Shown piece after piece: positions 1-11,744 of a stretch of DNA of 64,000 bases. The notes under the pieces were generated by a model. The model searched no databases. It was not told where the DNA came from and saw only the letters and a list, made by a program, of their open reading frames with translations. The position numbers and the translations under genes are program-made. The stretch is from Taxillus chinensis (taxonomy: Eukaryota; Streptophyta; Magnoliopsida; Santalales; Loranthaceae): assembly GCA_023512835.1 (NCBI GenBank), contig CM042087.1, positions 42,340,017 through 42,404,016 of the forward strand. The letters are read 5' to 3'. Position 1 is the first letter of the stretch. Each line of letters starts with the position of its first letter.

Positions 1-759
1 ATTATACGATTTGTGTTGTTTCCCTACTGTCCTCAATCTCGTATCCCCATGATGTTGAATTTGATTCGTTCCTCATTCCAATATGCATTTTCAAGGACAT
101 CATTGTTGTTGCAGGAGCAGGAGCTAAGAAGAATTTAATTTTGTTTGATCTTCTTAAAAAAAAAACATTTTAAAATAGGCAAAAATAGAAATACCCAATG
201 CAAGACGTACCAGTACCACCTCACCGGACACAATGTTTTTTAGGTGAAAACCCAAAAATTGATAAAAACAATGAACATTCGGTCCCAAAAAAAAAAAAAG
301 CTTCACCATAATAAAAGTGAGTACATAATATCTTCTTCCAACAATAAAGAACAACATTAACACCGAATACGAGGAACAATATAAGCCACAAGTCAGCAAA
401 ATATATATACAAATAAAATATGATATTTAAATTAATTACAATGTTAAAATGTTAATATTATTTCCATTTATACGTGCCAAGTGTATGCAGATTAAATGCT
501 AGTTACCCAATTAACCAATCCCATACCGAAACAATTATAATAGTAATTAACTAATTGACAGTTTGGGATTGTTGATGTACAGCTCTGGCCTGGCCTAAGT
601 CTCACTGTCATATTATGATCACACACACATACACTATTGACGGTGTTAACGGGGTAATAAATAGTCTCACAAAAACTGCACCATTGCGCGCGCGAGCCGA
701 GTGGGACTGGGACAGAGATAGAAAGCGATCGAAGAGAGGGTCTCTTTGCCTCCGGCGAT
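1..759. other. AT-rich upstream region
   Basis: No coding potential recognised; the small open frames are low-complexity. The last 150 bases form the probable promoter and 5' leader of the RING gene, with a weak AT-rich motif (taataaatag) about 100 bases before its start codon. Confidence 0.5.
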
Positions 760-1140
760 ATGAACTTTCTAGTATTACTTGCGTTTTTCTTGACGTGCGT
801 CGGCATGGCCTCCATCCTCCTCTACTTATGCTTCCTCTCCCGCTATGTCGGCCGCAACCGGTCGCGGTCGGGTGATTCCTCGGAGCCGGCGACAGAGGTC
901 ACCGGCCTGTCGGACCTGGAGCTACAAAGCCTACCCAAGGTCACCGGAGCAGAACTCGTGCTGGGATCGGAATGCGTGGTGTGTCTCAGCGACATCGCCG
1001 CCGGAGAAGCGGTGCGGATGATTCCGGTATGCAACCACGGCTTCCACCTACAGTGCGGAGACACGTGGCTCTCCAAACATCCCTGCTGTCCGATTTGCCG
1101 GGCCAAACTCGATCCTCGGATCCTCCGTCCGATGAGATAG
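760..1140 (+). CDS. ATL-type RING-H2 E3 ubiquitin ligase, small
   Basis: Single-exon protein of 126 aa. Residues 3-26 form one hydrophobic membrane segment, followed by a basic stretch (GRNRSRS), a GLSDLELQSLPKV segment resembling the GLD region of ATL proteins, and a C-terminal RING-H2 finger. The zinc ligands are Cys72, Cys75, Cys91, His93, His96, Cys99, Cys110 and Cys113 (C-x2-C-x15-C-x-H-x2-H-x2-C-x10-C-x2-C), with Trp103 and Pro111 at the usual E2-contact positions. By family knowledge this is a membrane-anchored E3 ligase that passes ubiquitin from an E2 to unknown substrates. It is short for the family because there is almost no tail after the RING. ATL genes are usually intronless, as here. 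The ATG at 760 is chosen because the membrane segment starts directly after it. The exact ATL number cannot be assigned. Confidence 0.9.
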   Translation: MNFLVLLAFFLTCVGMASILLYLCFLSRYVGRNRSRSGDSSEPATEVTGLSDLELQSLPKVTGAELVLGSECVVCLSDIAAGEAVRMIPVCNHGFHLQCGDTWLSKHPCCPICRAKLDPRILRPMR

Positions 1141-1341
1141 TATCGGAAACCGTACAAAATTAATGTCATTTGGTTCGCTTTTTTTTTTTTTAAAGTTTTA
1201 TTCTGTCCTCATTAATTTCCGTGCTCGTTTATTTTCTTAATTTGTATATTTGTTAATAAACAAATATAGTAATTCAGTGAATGTGTCATTTACAGCTGAT
1301 TGATTTGAGTGACGGCCACGCAAACATGCAAAAATTGATGG

Positions 1342-1616
1342 TTGATTCGGGCAGAGGATGTGGAAGAGCCGCGTGCTCTTTTTTTCTATTTCTCATGTCC
1401 ATCATTGCAACGAAGCCGGGCTCTCTCTGCACGCAATCAGAGTTGTGGAATCTCTTCTAGGAGGAGGAGGAGTTGGAGAAGCCTCTGCTCGTCGGCGACG
1501 GCCGCTAGAGAAACCGGCCGCAAGCGGCGTTTCATGTAGAGGTCTGACGCCATTGCTTACGGCTGTCGCTACCAGAAGGATACAGCTAGCTCTCGTCGAT
1601 CATCTTGTACCGTAGC
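1342..1616. other. GC-rich island of unknown nature
   Basis: About 270 bases stand out from the AT-rich surroundings by higher GC content and GGA/GGC triplets. Short frames on the + strand cross it, but none has a recognisable domain and splice sites cannot be assigned. It may be a relic of a 5' exon or leader, or captured gene sequence. No function is proposed. Confidence 0.3.
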
Positions 1617-1869
1617 ATTTATTATTCTTCGTCTCGTAAGTTCTCATCAATTCATATGCGCGTACGTCTCTGTTTTGATTTTGGTAGGTGGAGTTTTGTT
1701 GTAGGGATTTCTATATTGAGAGTTGTGTGGTGCTCCAGTTATGAACTACCACTGGAAATTAGTGTTATATATAAGTATCCGATACACACAAAGTAAAACA
1801 AATTATATCTGCAGCCTCATGCTTCTTGGTCCCTTCATCTGCGACGATGACAGCACCCAATGTCCCTAC

Positions 1870-1903
<34 letters not shown>

Positions 1904-2088
1904 ATGATATCAATTTTTGGCTTGTTCATTGATCATGGATTTCCATTTACCATTGTTTCTCGTGCATATCTATTATTTCCATACGACGAAGGGAGTGACA
2001 CATTTGGGGATTCTGCCGAAGGAGTACTTCACTATGTATATAAAGAATATATTGTAATCCATCACAACTAGTATATTAGCCTACACAT

Positions 2089-2249
2089 TTCCATTTAAAA
2101 TTCAAATTATATCGATATTGTATTTTGAATTGATTTGTTACATTTCCTTATAGTTTAGTTCCTCCTATTTAGGCTATCAATGTACATCTCTAGATTAATA
2201 AAAGTAAAAAGCTCCATTATACTTCAATATCTTCACATGGTATTAGAGC
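2089..2249 (+). mobile_element. Copia-type LTR end with tRNA-Met primer binding site (remnant)
   Basis: The motif tggtattagagc at 2238-2249 is one base from tggtatcagagc, the primer-binding site of plant Copia elements (initiator tRNA-Met). It directly follows an LTR-like end (...tcttcaca). The matching gag-pol and 3' LTR are not recognisable, so this is a truncated relic. The left limit is approximate. Confidence 0.45.
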
Positions 2250-5200
2250 ATCACATATATGATTCCTTCTCAGTAAGGTTTTTTTTTGCTTGATTTTTTT
2301 CTCTGTTCGTGCTTCCATTGCTGCAACATGTCCCTCCCGACCCACTTCTCTGATTCTCTCTCACACTCACATTTTTCGCCCCACGATGTTCCCCTCATCA
2401 TCATCAATCTTTCTACTCAAGCTCCTCTCAAACGCACATCCACCAACTCCAACAAGAAACATTGATTGAAAACAGCCAAATTTGGCATACCCATTCAATG
2501 TACATATTCATCCTAGGTTTCTTGCAAGATCTTATCAAATCTAGCCATTTTAAGCTAAGAAAAGACATAAGAGGGATATAAAGAGGTAGAATCATGTGCA
2601 CCCGTCTTAAGTTTACCGACGTCTGAAAATTCAAATTCGTAAAAAATGACCCTAAATCTTCTTCTTTCTCCTCCTCCTTTCATTCCCCTCTCCCCGTCTC
2701 TCTCTCTCTCTCTCATGTACACATGCGCACGCGCACTTTAAGCCCTCCTCTTTTACATGTTGCAAATAAGAAGTCATACGACATAAGTATACTTTTTATT
2801 ATTATTTTTTCCATTTAATCTTTTCTCCTTTCAAAATAATAATCAAAGCATCAAAATCGATATTACCATTAAATATTTTAAATTGTTTATAGTTATCACT
2901 TTCTGTTATAAATAAACAAAAGAGTGAGTATAATAACTCTTACTTAAAGTAGGTTGAAATAAATTTGAGATAAATAGCTTATATTTGATGTTAAGGACAT
3001 CATTTTAAGTATGTGGCCAAAAATATTATTGTTTTAAATATAATTAAATTTTATTTGGAGCTGGATGATCCATAAATATTATAATAATATCAAGTAGCAA
3101 ATTGAAGGGCTAATTAGTTAATCTTGTTTTATGATTTAATTAGTAAAAAGCTTTTTGGTACTTTTCTTGACTTAAAAAGAGTTACTTTGTAAATATGTAG
3201 AGGTATAGTGGGTTTACAAAACTTGAAAAAACATGCTACTTGTTAAACAAGTTAACAATGTTATAGGGAATATTTAGAACTCTTGGAGAGCAAGAAAATG
3301 ACTCTATTAAAAGAGAGGGCGAGGGTGTTAATTGATGATCGTTCACATTTGGGAGAGTCCAATCCACTACATTAGAATGGATAAACTAATTTCTATCATA
3401 TTCCCATGTATCTAACATATCCTTTCTGTTCCTTTTAACTTGACAGACAAATGTCCATTGGCTAATAGTTAATGTAAACATGCCAATAGTCAAAAAGTTT
3501 TGTTCCAATTTTTGTGGACAATCTAACTCTATCTAAAATTTGCTTGATTTTTCTTTATTTCTTTATTTTTTATATTTAATAATTATGGTTAATTTTTTAT
3601 AGAATTGAAAATCTATTAAAATCACAAATAATAAACAAGCAAATAAAAGAAAAAGGAAGACATAATATTTTGTGTAACATGAAAATATATTGTACCTAAA
3701 ATTGTATAAGTAAATTATTTGAATATAATATATAAATAAATATATGTATATATAAATAAATATATGTATATATACCAGCATACACATATTTATATGATAT
3801 ATGATATATTTTATATAATTGTTTTAAAATTTTTTTTTTAATATTATAAAGACATATTATTTGCATTTAAATAAAGATTATATACAAAATAATTTAACAA
3901 AAGTCATGCATAGCTTAATTTTTATTTTTTTATATGGGATTAGGAACCACATGCCTTTTCCAAGTTTACATAAAAAATAACACCATTTTATTGTGGTTGT
4001 ACATCGGATTGAGTTAGACCATTTAAAATTTTGCTAGAGCAAATCTGAAATGAGCTTTTAGGTCAAATTTAAATTAACTACAAGATTGAGGTTGTAAAGG
4101 CTTGGCTTAGGTTTGCGAATTTGAGTTTAATATGAAGTTGACTCACTAAGTTCATTTATCAAAACAAATAAAAGAAGCTATAAAATTAATAACTTTTGAT
4201 GCAATTTATTCTCTTAACTATTTATTAATTTTTTCAGATAGTAAGAAGTTTATTTATTTTTTTCAAATAAAAAATACATATTTATAAAAAAATTTATATT
4301 TGAGAAAAAAAAAAAGAATATGGAAAGATCTTAAAATATTGAAAAAATAACTTTTATTTTGATAATAAATTAATTTTTCACTTTAATTTTTTATTTCAAG
4401 CCATCAGACTCAACTCTATTTTAGAATCACCCTGTATTTGATTGAGATATTTTCTGATTTTATTTTTGAAATATAATAATTATTTTCGAGTATAGAAAAA
4501 TAAAAAATAACCAACAAAGTTTTCATTTTATGAGTCTTCTAATTTGAAAATAAATTTTTTTATTTGTTTTTTTTTAAATTTTGTATAATCTAAAACAGCT
4601 ATTATTTTTTTAAAATAAAAACAAAAAACATCCTAATCAAAACATAATCACCTGTAATAACTAACGTGGCAAAATGTTTTGCCGGTTGATCCCAATTCCC
4701 AAATCGCTTATAAACTCTTGGGCTAGTTTACAATCCTAAAATATTTCATATTCTACTATTGTTCGATTATCTTGCCTAAAGTAAAATATTTACCCTTTCG
4801 GTAAAAAAAATGTGATACATATTCGGAATTTCTAAAATTATAGAGTTTAATCATAACATTAGGATTACGCTAATAGAAATTTGGGATCAAGTCAGCAAAG
4901 GCATCCGGAGGAGCATGAGCCAACCAAGGGTATATTTATTTTATTTGTTTTTAATTTTATTTTTAAGTCCTTAAAAATTAAATTAAAATTTTTATTATTC
5001 TTTTAGTTTTATATATTTTTTATACTTTTTTAAAAATAAAATTAGAAAAAACAAATACGAGCTAAGAGTTTTTATTTTAATATAAAAGTTTTAAAAACGG
5101 AGGGAAAAAAAAAGAAGCGCGTACATTGCCTCTGCCTAGCATAGCGTATCCGCAACGTCCTTGTCGTCAGCATCTTTATAAGTTTATCATTATCGGATGC

Positions 5201-5633
5201 TGCTTTATAAAGCTATTAGATGATTGTGAATTATTAGGCCATGCGTGCTCGAGGTCAAATGGCATTAAAACAAGACTTTTTTTTAAAATTAATTAGTATT
5301 TTTGTTGATAAATTAAGTCTGTACAAATTAGTGACATTAAATAGAAAATAAATTGTAGTGGCTGGGGCTCCCCGCGTGTTATTCGGACAATTTAATATTG
5401 TTTTCGACCACACGACTCTTCACACGAAACACCAATCAATGGCCCCAAAGCGTGCAACGTAGCCACATCGACGCAACAACGTACGACAGACGCTATCTCG
5501 TGCCCCTGAAGCTCGCTGTCTCGGCCGCCAACTGCTTCCCACTACCTAATATATATATATATATATAGATATGCGTCGACCCACCAATCTTATTAATGTT
5601 CCTCCAAAAATTTGAATCCATCCCACACCAGCA

Positions 5634-5794
5634 ATGAGAACTACAAGAAGAAGAACAGCAGCATCAACACAGAGCAACACCACGAGCACCGGTTTTAATG
5701 GACTTCCTCAATCCGCCGGTAAGTTTCAAAATCGTCGTCGGTGCATGCATAGGTTTCTTTCTTTTTTATTTCGTTGATTAAATTTCATTACTAG

Positions 5795-5828
<34 letters not shown>

Positions 5829-7114
5829 TATACATGCTGAGTAAGTTGTTTGGTATGAGTAAATGTTTTGGATTTAGCATCATTATTGAAATCGTCGTCT
5901 AACGTACAGATGTGTCGCGAAGAGATTGCTTGGACGGTAAGTTAAATGTGACCGAGGAATACATGGAAGCCTTCAGGACCAAGTCATACATCGAAATCTC
6001 CAGCAAAGTTCAATGCCAGCTCAACAGGACGACGGCGACGACGGCGACGGCGACGGAAAGTAATAGTAGTAACACTAAGCATTCCGACAGCGATCATCGC
6101 TTGATCTCCGAGGTTTTGCTGGAACCCCAGGAAGAAACCCTATCCGACACGTTCCAAGGATCCGACCTCCCGCTCCTCGTCGTCGACTACTTGGAAGCCA
6201 GCTGGGACGCCGGCGCGGTCTGCGAGTCGCTCCTCGGATGCATCCAGCAAACGCGCGCCAACTACGGCAAGGTCAAGCGAGCCATCAGCTTGATGAGCAA
6301 AAGGGGGCCAGCTGAGGAGAAGCGGCGGCGGCGGCAGGCGATTTTCGCGGAGCTCGATTCCTACGCCTCGCTGAGGAACCCGTTCGCCGCCTTGAGTCCG
6401 GCCGCATTCCGGGAGATGCGGGACGGCCACAAGGCGCTCTTCCGGCGGCTGACGGGTCGGAGGAGGGTGATCAAGCGGAAGGCCAGGATGGCCAGGGTGT
6501 GGAAGCGGGTGGCCGGGTTCGGCCTCGTCGCGTCGTACGCGGCGATCGCGACGTCGATGCTGGCGCTTGCGGTGCACAGCGTTGTGGGGCTGGCGGCGGC
6601 GCCGGTGGTTTTTGGGTATTCGTGTCTATTTCTGCGGCGGAGGACCAGGACCAGGACCAGGAAGGCCGGCCGGAAACATAGCGACGGAGGAGGAGGGATG
6701 AAGGCGGTGAAGGGCCGCAGGCGTCGGCGGAGAGGGAAGGAGGCGACGGCGGAGCAGCTGGACGTGGCGGCGAGGGGGATGTACATATTGATGAACGACA
6801 TGGACACGATGAGTCGGCTGGTGCGGCGGCTGCAGGACCAGGTGGAGCACGGGAACGCGATTGCGGGGATCTGCGTGAGGAGCAGGAGGGTGGAAGTGTT
6901 GAAGGAGGTTGTGAAGGAGTTCGAGGCTCAGGAGACGTGTTTTTTGGAGCAGTTGGAGGAGCTGGAAGAACACATCTACTTGTGTTTTCTCAACATTAAC
7001 CGATCCCGGAGGTTCCTCATCATGGGACGGGTTTTAAATATCGCTCCCTCGTCGCCGCCCCCGTCGTCGTCGTCGTCCCCGACCGACCCAAAAGGCCGAC
7101 AACAAGAGAAGTAG
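5634..7114 (+). CDS. UPF0496 (DUF677/AT14A-like) membrane protein
   Basis: Two exons, 5634-5718 and 5910-7114 (intron gtaagt...acag), giving 429 aa. The second exon continues in frame from the first and begins ...DVSRRDCLDG, so an internal GTG at 5912 is not the start. Near the N terminus LNVTEEYMEAFRTKSYIEI is the conserved UPF0496 opening (variants of EEYxxAFRTKSY). A Ala/Val/Leu-rich pair of membrane helices lies at about residues 229-262, followed by an Arg-rich stretch and a C-terminal coiled coil ending EELEEHIYLCFLNINRSRRF. The family is plant-specific, with weak integrin-like similarity in AT14A; its molecular function is unsettled. Length fits the family (about 370-430 aa). The closest Arabidopsis counterpart by neighbourhood is probably At1g20180. 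Coding GC is far above the flanks. Confidence 0.88.
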
Positions 7115-8099
7115 CTAAGCTAGGGACAATAGTTGTATGGATTAGTTCCGGGTGGTTATTAATATTATACGGAGAACTTAATTTTAGTTTGATTCATTCA
7201 TGTATCAGACGGAGGAGGCGGCGGATCGATCTCATTTTTCCCAAATCGTTCCGATTGGCTTTGAAGCTGTCGGCTTTAACGGAAGCCGGAGAAAGTGCTG
7301 AAACGGTGTCAAGTAGTCACGTCGATATATATAGCTAGCTTGGTAGCCCCATTGCAACCACGGTCCAAGGCATGGAATGCGCTTGGGTGCCCTCAACTTT
7401 TTAATTATTTTTCTAAGAAATATATTATGGTAATTTTGTTTGATTATCGAACCCATGTAATTGTGATTTTGGACTTCTTTGTAACTGTGACATATTTTAA
7501 TGTCAATAAATCTAACTTTAGTAAAGTCCTAGCTCATTACCCTTTAGTGAACCCATGTAATTGTGATGATATTTGACGGATAAATTTGATTTGCTTGCAA
7601 TTAAACTTCAGTCCTAGGTCCGAATTTAATTGCTTGATCACGCAAGACTTAGCATTGGTTTGAAACAGCATTTTGAGTAATTTTAAACAATCGATTGAGA
7701 ATGTTTCTTAATCTAGTAGGTAAAGGGTGGAGATTTTTGTATAAGTTATATGCACAATTATTTATTTGATTAATTTTACGGACACTTACAATAAATTTAG
7801 CTACGGCCAATGAGATTTGAGATGTAAGTATTGATATTTATGATTTGGGGTTGCGGCAATAGTTTATCATGCTCATCGAATTCACACTCATTGGTTTTAG
7901 CTACTATTGAATAAATCTCATGGAAAAGCTTAACAGTTTATCACGCTAAATTGCAATAAGGTAAACAATGTAAAAAAACAATAAAACAATATTATGATGC
8001 ACTTCATTAAAATTAAAATTATCTTTAAGACATGATATTATCAAAAATTTCGTTTTTCCCTCAGACTTGTAAAATTCACGGACTCTACAATTTACTCCC

Positions 8100-8345
8100 T
8101 TAAAAGGCTTACGTTCGCGTGGGACTATGACACATTAACTTAGATCTCCAGCTATGATACCATCTGTCACAGTCGAAGTCACTCATAGCCCGATATTATT
8201 TCACTTTTGACTATTACCCGCATGATTTTTGTTCTTGATAATGTCCATTTGCACCCCAAAACGCGTCGTGCTATAAAGATATCCACGCCCTTATTATAAG
8301 ACACGTTTCGTTCTCCTCTCAAGTCCGATGTGAGACTTATAAAAT
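8100..8345. repeat. Widespread angiosperm dispersed repeat (gataccatctgtcac / aaaacgcgtcgtgct type)
   Basis: The stretch contains in order gataccatctgtcac, agcccgatatt, caaaacgcgtcgtgctat, cacgcccttattataag, tttcgttctcctctcaa and ccgatgtgagactt. From memory this order is typical of a repeat seen near genes in many dicot genomes (forms with aaaacgcgtctgctaggg and ccgatgtgggatctcaca). Its element class is not settled here; it may be an LTR-retrotransposon end. Confidence 0.5.
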
Positions 8346-9276
8346 CCACAATTTACGTGTTAAAATTGATTGAATGTCATTGGGAGAATAATTCTATACT
8401 CGTAATGTATAATTATACAAGTCAATTGAGATAGTATCCGTTTTGCATGCATGTGTGTGTCCAATGTAGAAAGAAATATCAGGAAATTTGGCACGATATC
8501 ACCCGGTCAAGAACTTTTTGTTATTTTAAATATGTTGTTGTTCAAGTATTGTCGATATCAAATTGAATATTGATCTAGACAAACACTTTGTTTAGTAACA
8601 ATGTACGGAAAAAAAGGAAAAAATTTAGGTGAAAAAGATTAGGAGGAAAACAATGTAGGGAAAAAAAGTTTTTCGTATAAGAAAATTATAGTTTGATTGA
8701 GAGTAGGAAAATGATGAAAACAAAATATGATTATCTGAAATATTATTTTTGTTCTTATGTTCCATAATTAGAATTAGAATCTAAAATGTTTTAAGTTAGT
8801 TTTAAGTAAAATGTAAAATATATGTAAAATGTTCCAGAATTTTTGAGAGAAAATGTTTTAAGTTAGTTTTCGATCGATAATTACATTTTTTTTGGGTGTA
8901 AAAAAAATCAATTAGTTGGATTACTATCAGTTTTCATTGTTTATGTGCATCTTTTTTGCTTTATAAAATTATGCTTTCATATATTTTCTTTACGCTCCCA
9001 AATTTGAATTCGCTGTTGTATAATGTTTTTATTGTGCGTCAATATTATAATATTTTAGTATTTTTAAAAATTATACTGGATAAAAAATAATAAAACGATA
9101 TAATTTTACTTGTTACATCTTTCAAATTTCAAAATATTGTACAAAAAATTGCAAATAGTCCCATCCTATTATTCGGATCAAATCGAAATCTAATCACAGT
9201 GCTCGAAGAATCTATAATTACAGTCTTGAGCCACCCATTGTTGTCCGTTTGGTTGTCTGTGATGAGATCAGAATTA

Positions 9277-9278
9277 TT

Positions 9279-9326
<48 letters not shown>
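9277..9326. repeat. (AT)n microsatellite
   Basis: An uninterrupted run of alternating a/t of roughly 45 bases, followed by ttttaaaaaaag. Plain simple repeat. Confidence 0.85.
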
Positions 9327-9327
<1 letters not shown>

Positions 9328-9424
9328 AAAAAAAGTTAAAAATAAACAAAACAAAACTCATTTTTGCAAGCGGATAACAATTACAGGCACAGGAGAGGAT
9401 GACATAGAGACTGTGCGAGTCTTG

Positions 9425-9640
9425 ACCCGATACGAGTCCAAGTCTAACTCTGTGTCAGCGCAGAAGAGGGAGGGAGGGTGTGCAAGTGTGGAGACGCAAC
9501 ACAAGTCCAAATCCAACTCCAACACCAACTCTCCCAGCGCAGCGCAGAAGAGGGAAGAGGGAGGGTTGCAGCTGGGTGTGCAAGTGTAGACACATACAAA
9601 TGCAAGTCCAACTCCAACTCTGTCACAGCGCAGCGTTGCT
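9425..9640. repeat. Minisatellite, about three diverged units
   Basis: Three copies of a core aagtccaa(a/c)tccaactc...cagcgcag occur at about 9430-9463, 9500-9545 and 9600-9634, separated by gaagagggagggagggt-type and gtgtgcaagtgt(g/a)gaga-type segments. The period is about 70-95 bases. The open frames on both strands here arise from the repetition and are not genes. Confidence 0.65.
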
Positions 9641-9685
9641 CTTTGACCGCACGGATCCATTAATATATCCAACTTAATTGGAGTG

Positions 9686-9855
9686 TAAACAAACGCAAGG
9701 CCAGGCCGGAAGCATTAAACACGAACCTAATTAATATGCCTAAAATTATGTGTGATTCTATCAGCAGATTCCAACCACATAGGCAGCCTGCAGTTGATTG
9801 GCGGCTTCAATTGGCGGGCACAGCCGCACAACGTTAACGTACGTGCAAGCAAATA
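9686..9855 (+). repeat. Dispersed repeat, copy 1 (inverted copy at 33.3 kb)
   Basis: Read forward it contains taaacaaacgcaagg, acgaacctaattaatatg, agattccaaccaca, ttgattggcggcttcaattgg and acgtgcaagcaaata in this order. The reverse complement of 33271-33409 contains the same blocks in the same order with scattered substitutions and a few indels. This is a dispersed, probably transposon-derived sequence; no terminal repeats or coding frame were found. Confidence 0.7.
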
Positions 9856-10169
9856 CCCAACGCATTCACAGCCGCATAAGTTGCAGCCTCATAATTCACA
9901 AAGGATCAAAGCATTAGTTTCTACGTAATAATGCTAGGTAAAAAATAACCATTATTTTGTCTCTACTACCTAGAGTTACATAATAGATGAATAACGTGAC
10001 AATGTAATAGCATACTATGCATACTAAATCATCATAGGAAAAAAAAACAAATAAATTACGACCTAATATTATAATTTCAAAACAATACCGAAAGCCAGTT
10101 AGGCATATCATTTTTCATTTCCTTTCACCTCCGCTGTTCCACACCAACGCTCCATCACCTTCTTTTCTT

Positions 10170-10204
10170 TGTCATTTAATTATATATATATATATATATA
10201 TATT
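10170..10204. repeat. (TA)n tract
   Basis: Simple alternating a/t repeat in non-coding DNA. Confidence 0.7.
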
Positions 10205-11388
10205 ACAATTATTTTATTACTTTAAATAAAAAATAAAAATAACTTAGAATATCTATTACTTTAACTGTAATTTTTATATGTGGATATTATTAAATGAGAA
10301 TGTGAAGATCTGTTGGCGGATGGGCTTCTGCTAACTCTATAAAGAATGGCCAGTGTTATGTACAGAAAGTTAATATTAAAATAACTTGTTATATCCAATA
10401 TTAATATTATTCTATGGATTAAATTTAAAAATATTTTTATTTATATTTTTATTAATACAATTATAATTAAATTATTTATTTATTTGAAAAAAATATTTAT
10501 TTAAGGGGTGAAACGATTAGCGTGAGTATGGGACTGGGAATGAGGAATTGATGATGCCAATTGCTATTAAATACATTATTATGACTAATTTAAAATATTT
10601 ATTTTAATTTTTTATTTATAAATACATTTCAAATATATATATTTTAATATCAGTTGTATAGTTTACTTTTGATGGTTGATAAAGCCTACAAGTCACATTT
10701 TCTAATCTACATAAAATTTGTCACTAAAATGGTTCTTCTTTTGTTTCTTCCTTTTGTGTATTCCATGAAGTAAATTAAACCATATTTTCAACGCTGGCAT
10801 AGTTTTAAAATGCGACAGTGTGACAATCATTATCAATCAATAATATTTGTTTACCAATTTTCAAAGGCTCTAACGTGCTCAATTATAGCAATAAAAAGTT
10901 CGTCAATTATGCATCGTATATATATACACACATACTTATTTTTATCCGTCACTTGAAACCCCGCACCACATAACAAAAGAGAGGAATAGGAAAGGAGAGC
11001 TGTAGGGCTCGGACTTACGGCATCAAACATGCAATAAAACAAAGTACCAAAGTACAATAAAAGTAAGATTATTCAAAAAATTTCACATACCGTGCAATTG
11101 GGTAGAGTCAACCAACAATCCTCTCTCACACTCTCCCAGTAGGAAATTGAGTTTTAAAATTATATCTTATCCACTGTATAAGGTTCTAGGATTACTTATG
11201 AATAATTTTGAATCAAATTAAAATTTTATATTATTTTTAATTCAAAAAATATTTAATTTAATTTAATTTCATAATAACAAATAATATTAAAAATATTAAA
11301 AATTGTAAATAATTAAATAATAACATTTAAAATATTATAAAATTATAAATATAAACAACTAAAATTAGATAAGACGAAATATCTTGTT

Positions 11389-11744
11389 TAGGGATGGCAA
11401 TGGGGCGGGGGGGGGGGATATCTGGGTTACCCCCCCCCCATCCCCCCTAAGGAAAAAATTACCATTCATCACTCTCACTTGGATAGCGGGTCTAGTTCCA
11501 ACCACCACCCCACCCGAGCCCAGCTCGCAGTCCAAGGCACCCCGCCCGCCCCCCAGCCCAGCGCCCGCCGCCCCGCGCGAAAAATCTAGCAAAATATTTT
11601 GCCAGCAGAAATCGAACCTGAATCCCACCTCACATAAAAGGGGGCGGGTAAACGAGGTGGGGATGCGGGCACCCGCCCCGTTACCCGTAAAATTCAAAAA
11701 ATACTATCGGAATAGGGACAAATGCGGTTAAATTGCCATCCCTA
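11389..11744. mobile_element. Non-autonomous hAT element (356 bp) with intact target duplication
   Basis: The termini are TAGGGATGGCAAT and ATTGCCATCCCTA, a perfect 13-bp inverted repeat. The element is flanked on both sides by atcttgtt (11381-11388 and 11745-11752), a perfect 8-bp target-site duplication as expected for hAT transposases. The interior is GC-rich with long G and C runs near 11405 and 11432 and no transposase, so it depended on an autonomous partner. The ORFs on both strands inside it are by-products of composition. Confidence 0.9.

Larger units (their letters stand above)
1141..5633. other. Gene-free AT-rich region
   Basis: No convincing gene. It holds a GC-rich patch at about 1340-1616, a (TA)n tract at about 1869-1905, a Copia LTR-end/primer-binding-site remnant near 2240, a CT microsatellite near 2693-2714 and long A/T-rich stretches, with (AT)n at about 5550-5566 just upstream of the next gene. 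ORFs here are short and of biased composition. Confidence 0.5.

Noticed and set aside
6140..6973. Several antisense frames of 115-148 codons opposite the UPF0496 gene
   Set aside because: Arg/Pro-rich shadow frames caused by the high GC of the real gene; no domain and no promoter.
9369..9392. agcggataacaatt followed by cacagga, resembling the lac operator / M13 reverse primer sequence
   Set aside because: Only 14 bases match exactly, the spacing then differs, and the flanks are plant repeat DNA without lacZ or polylinker; probably chance rather than vector.
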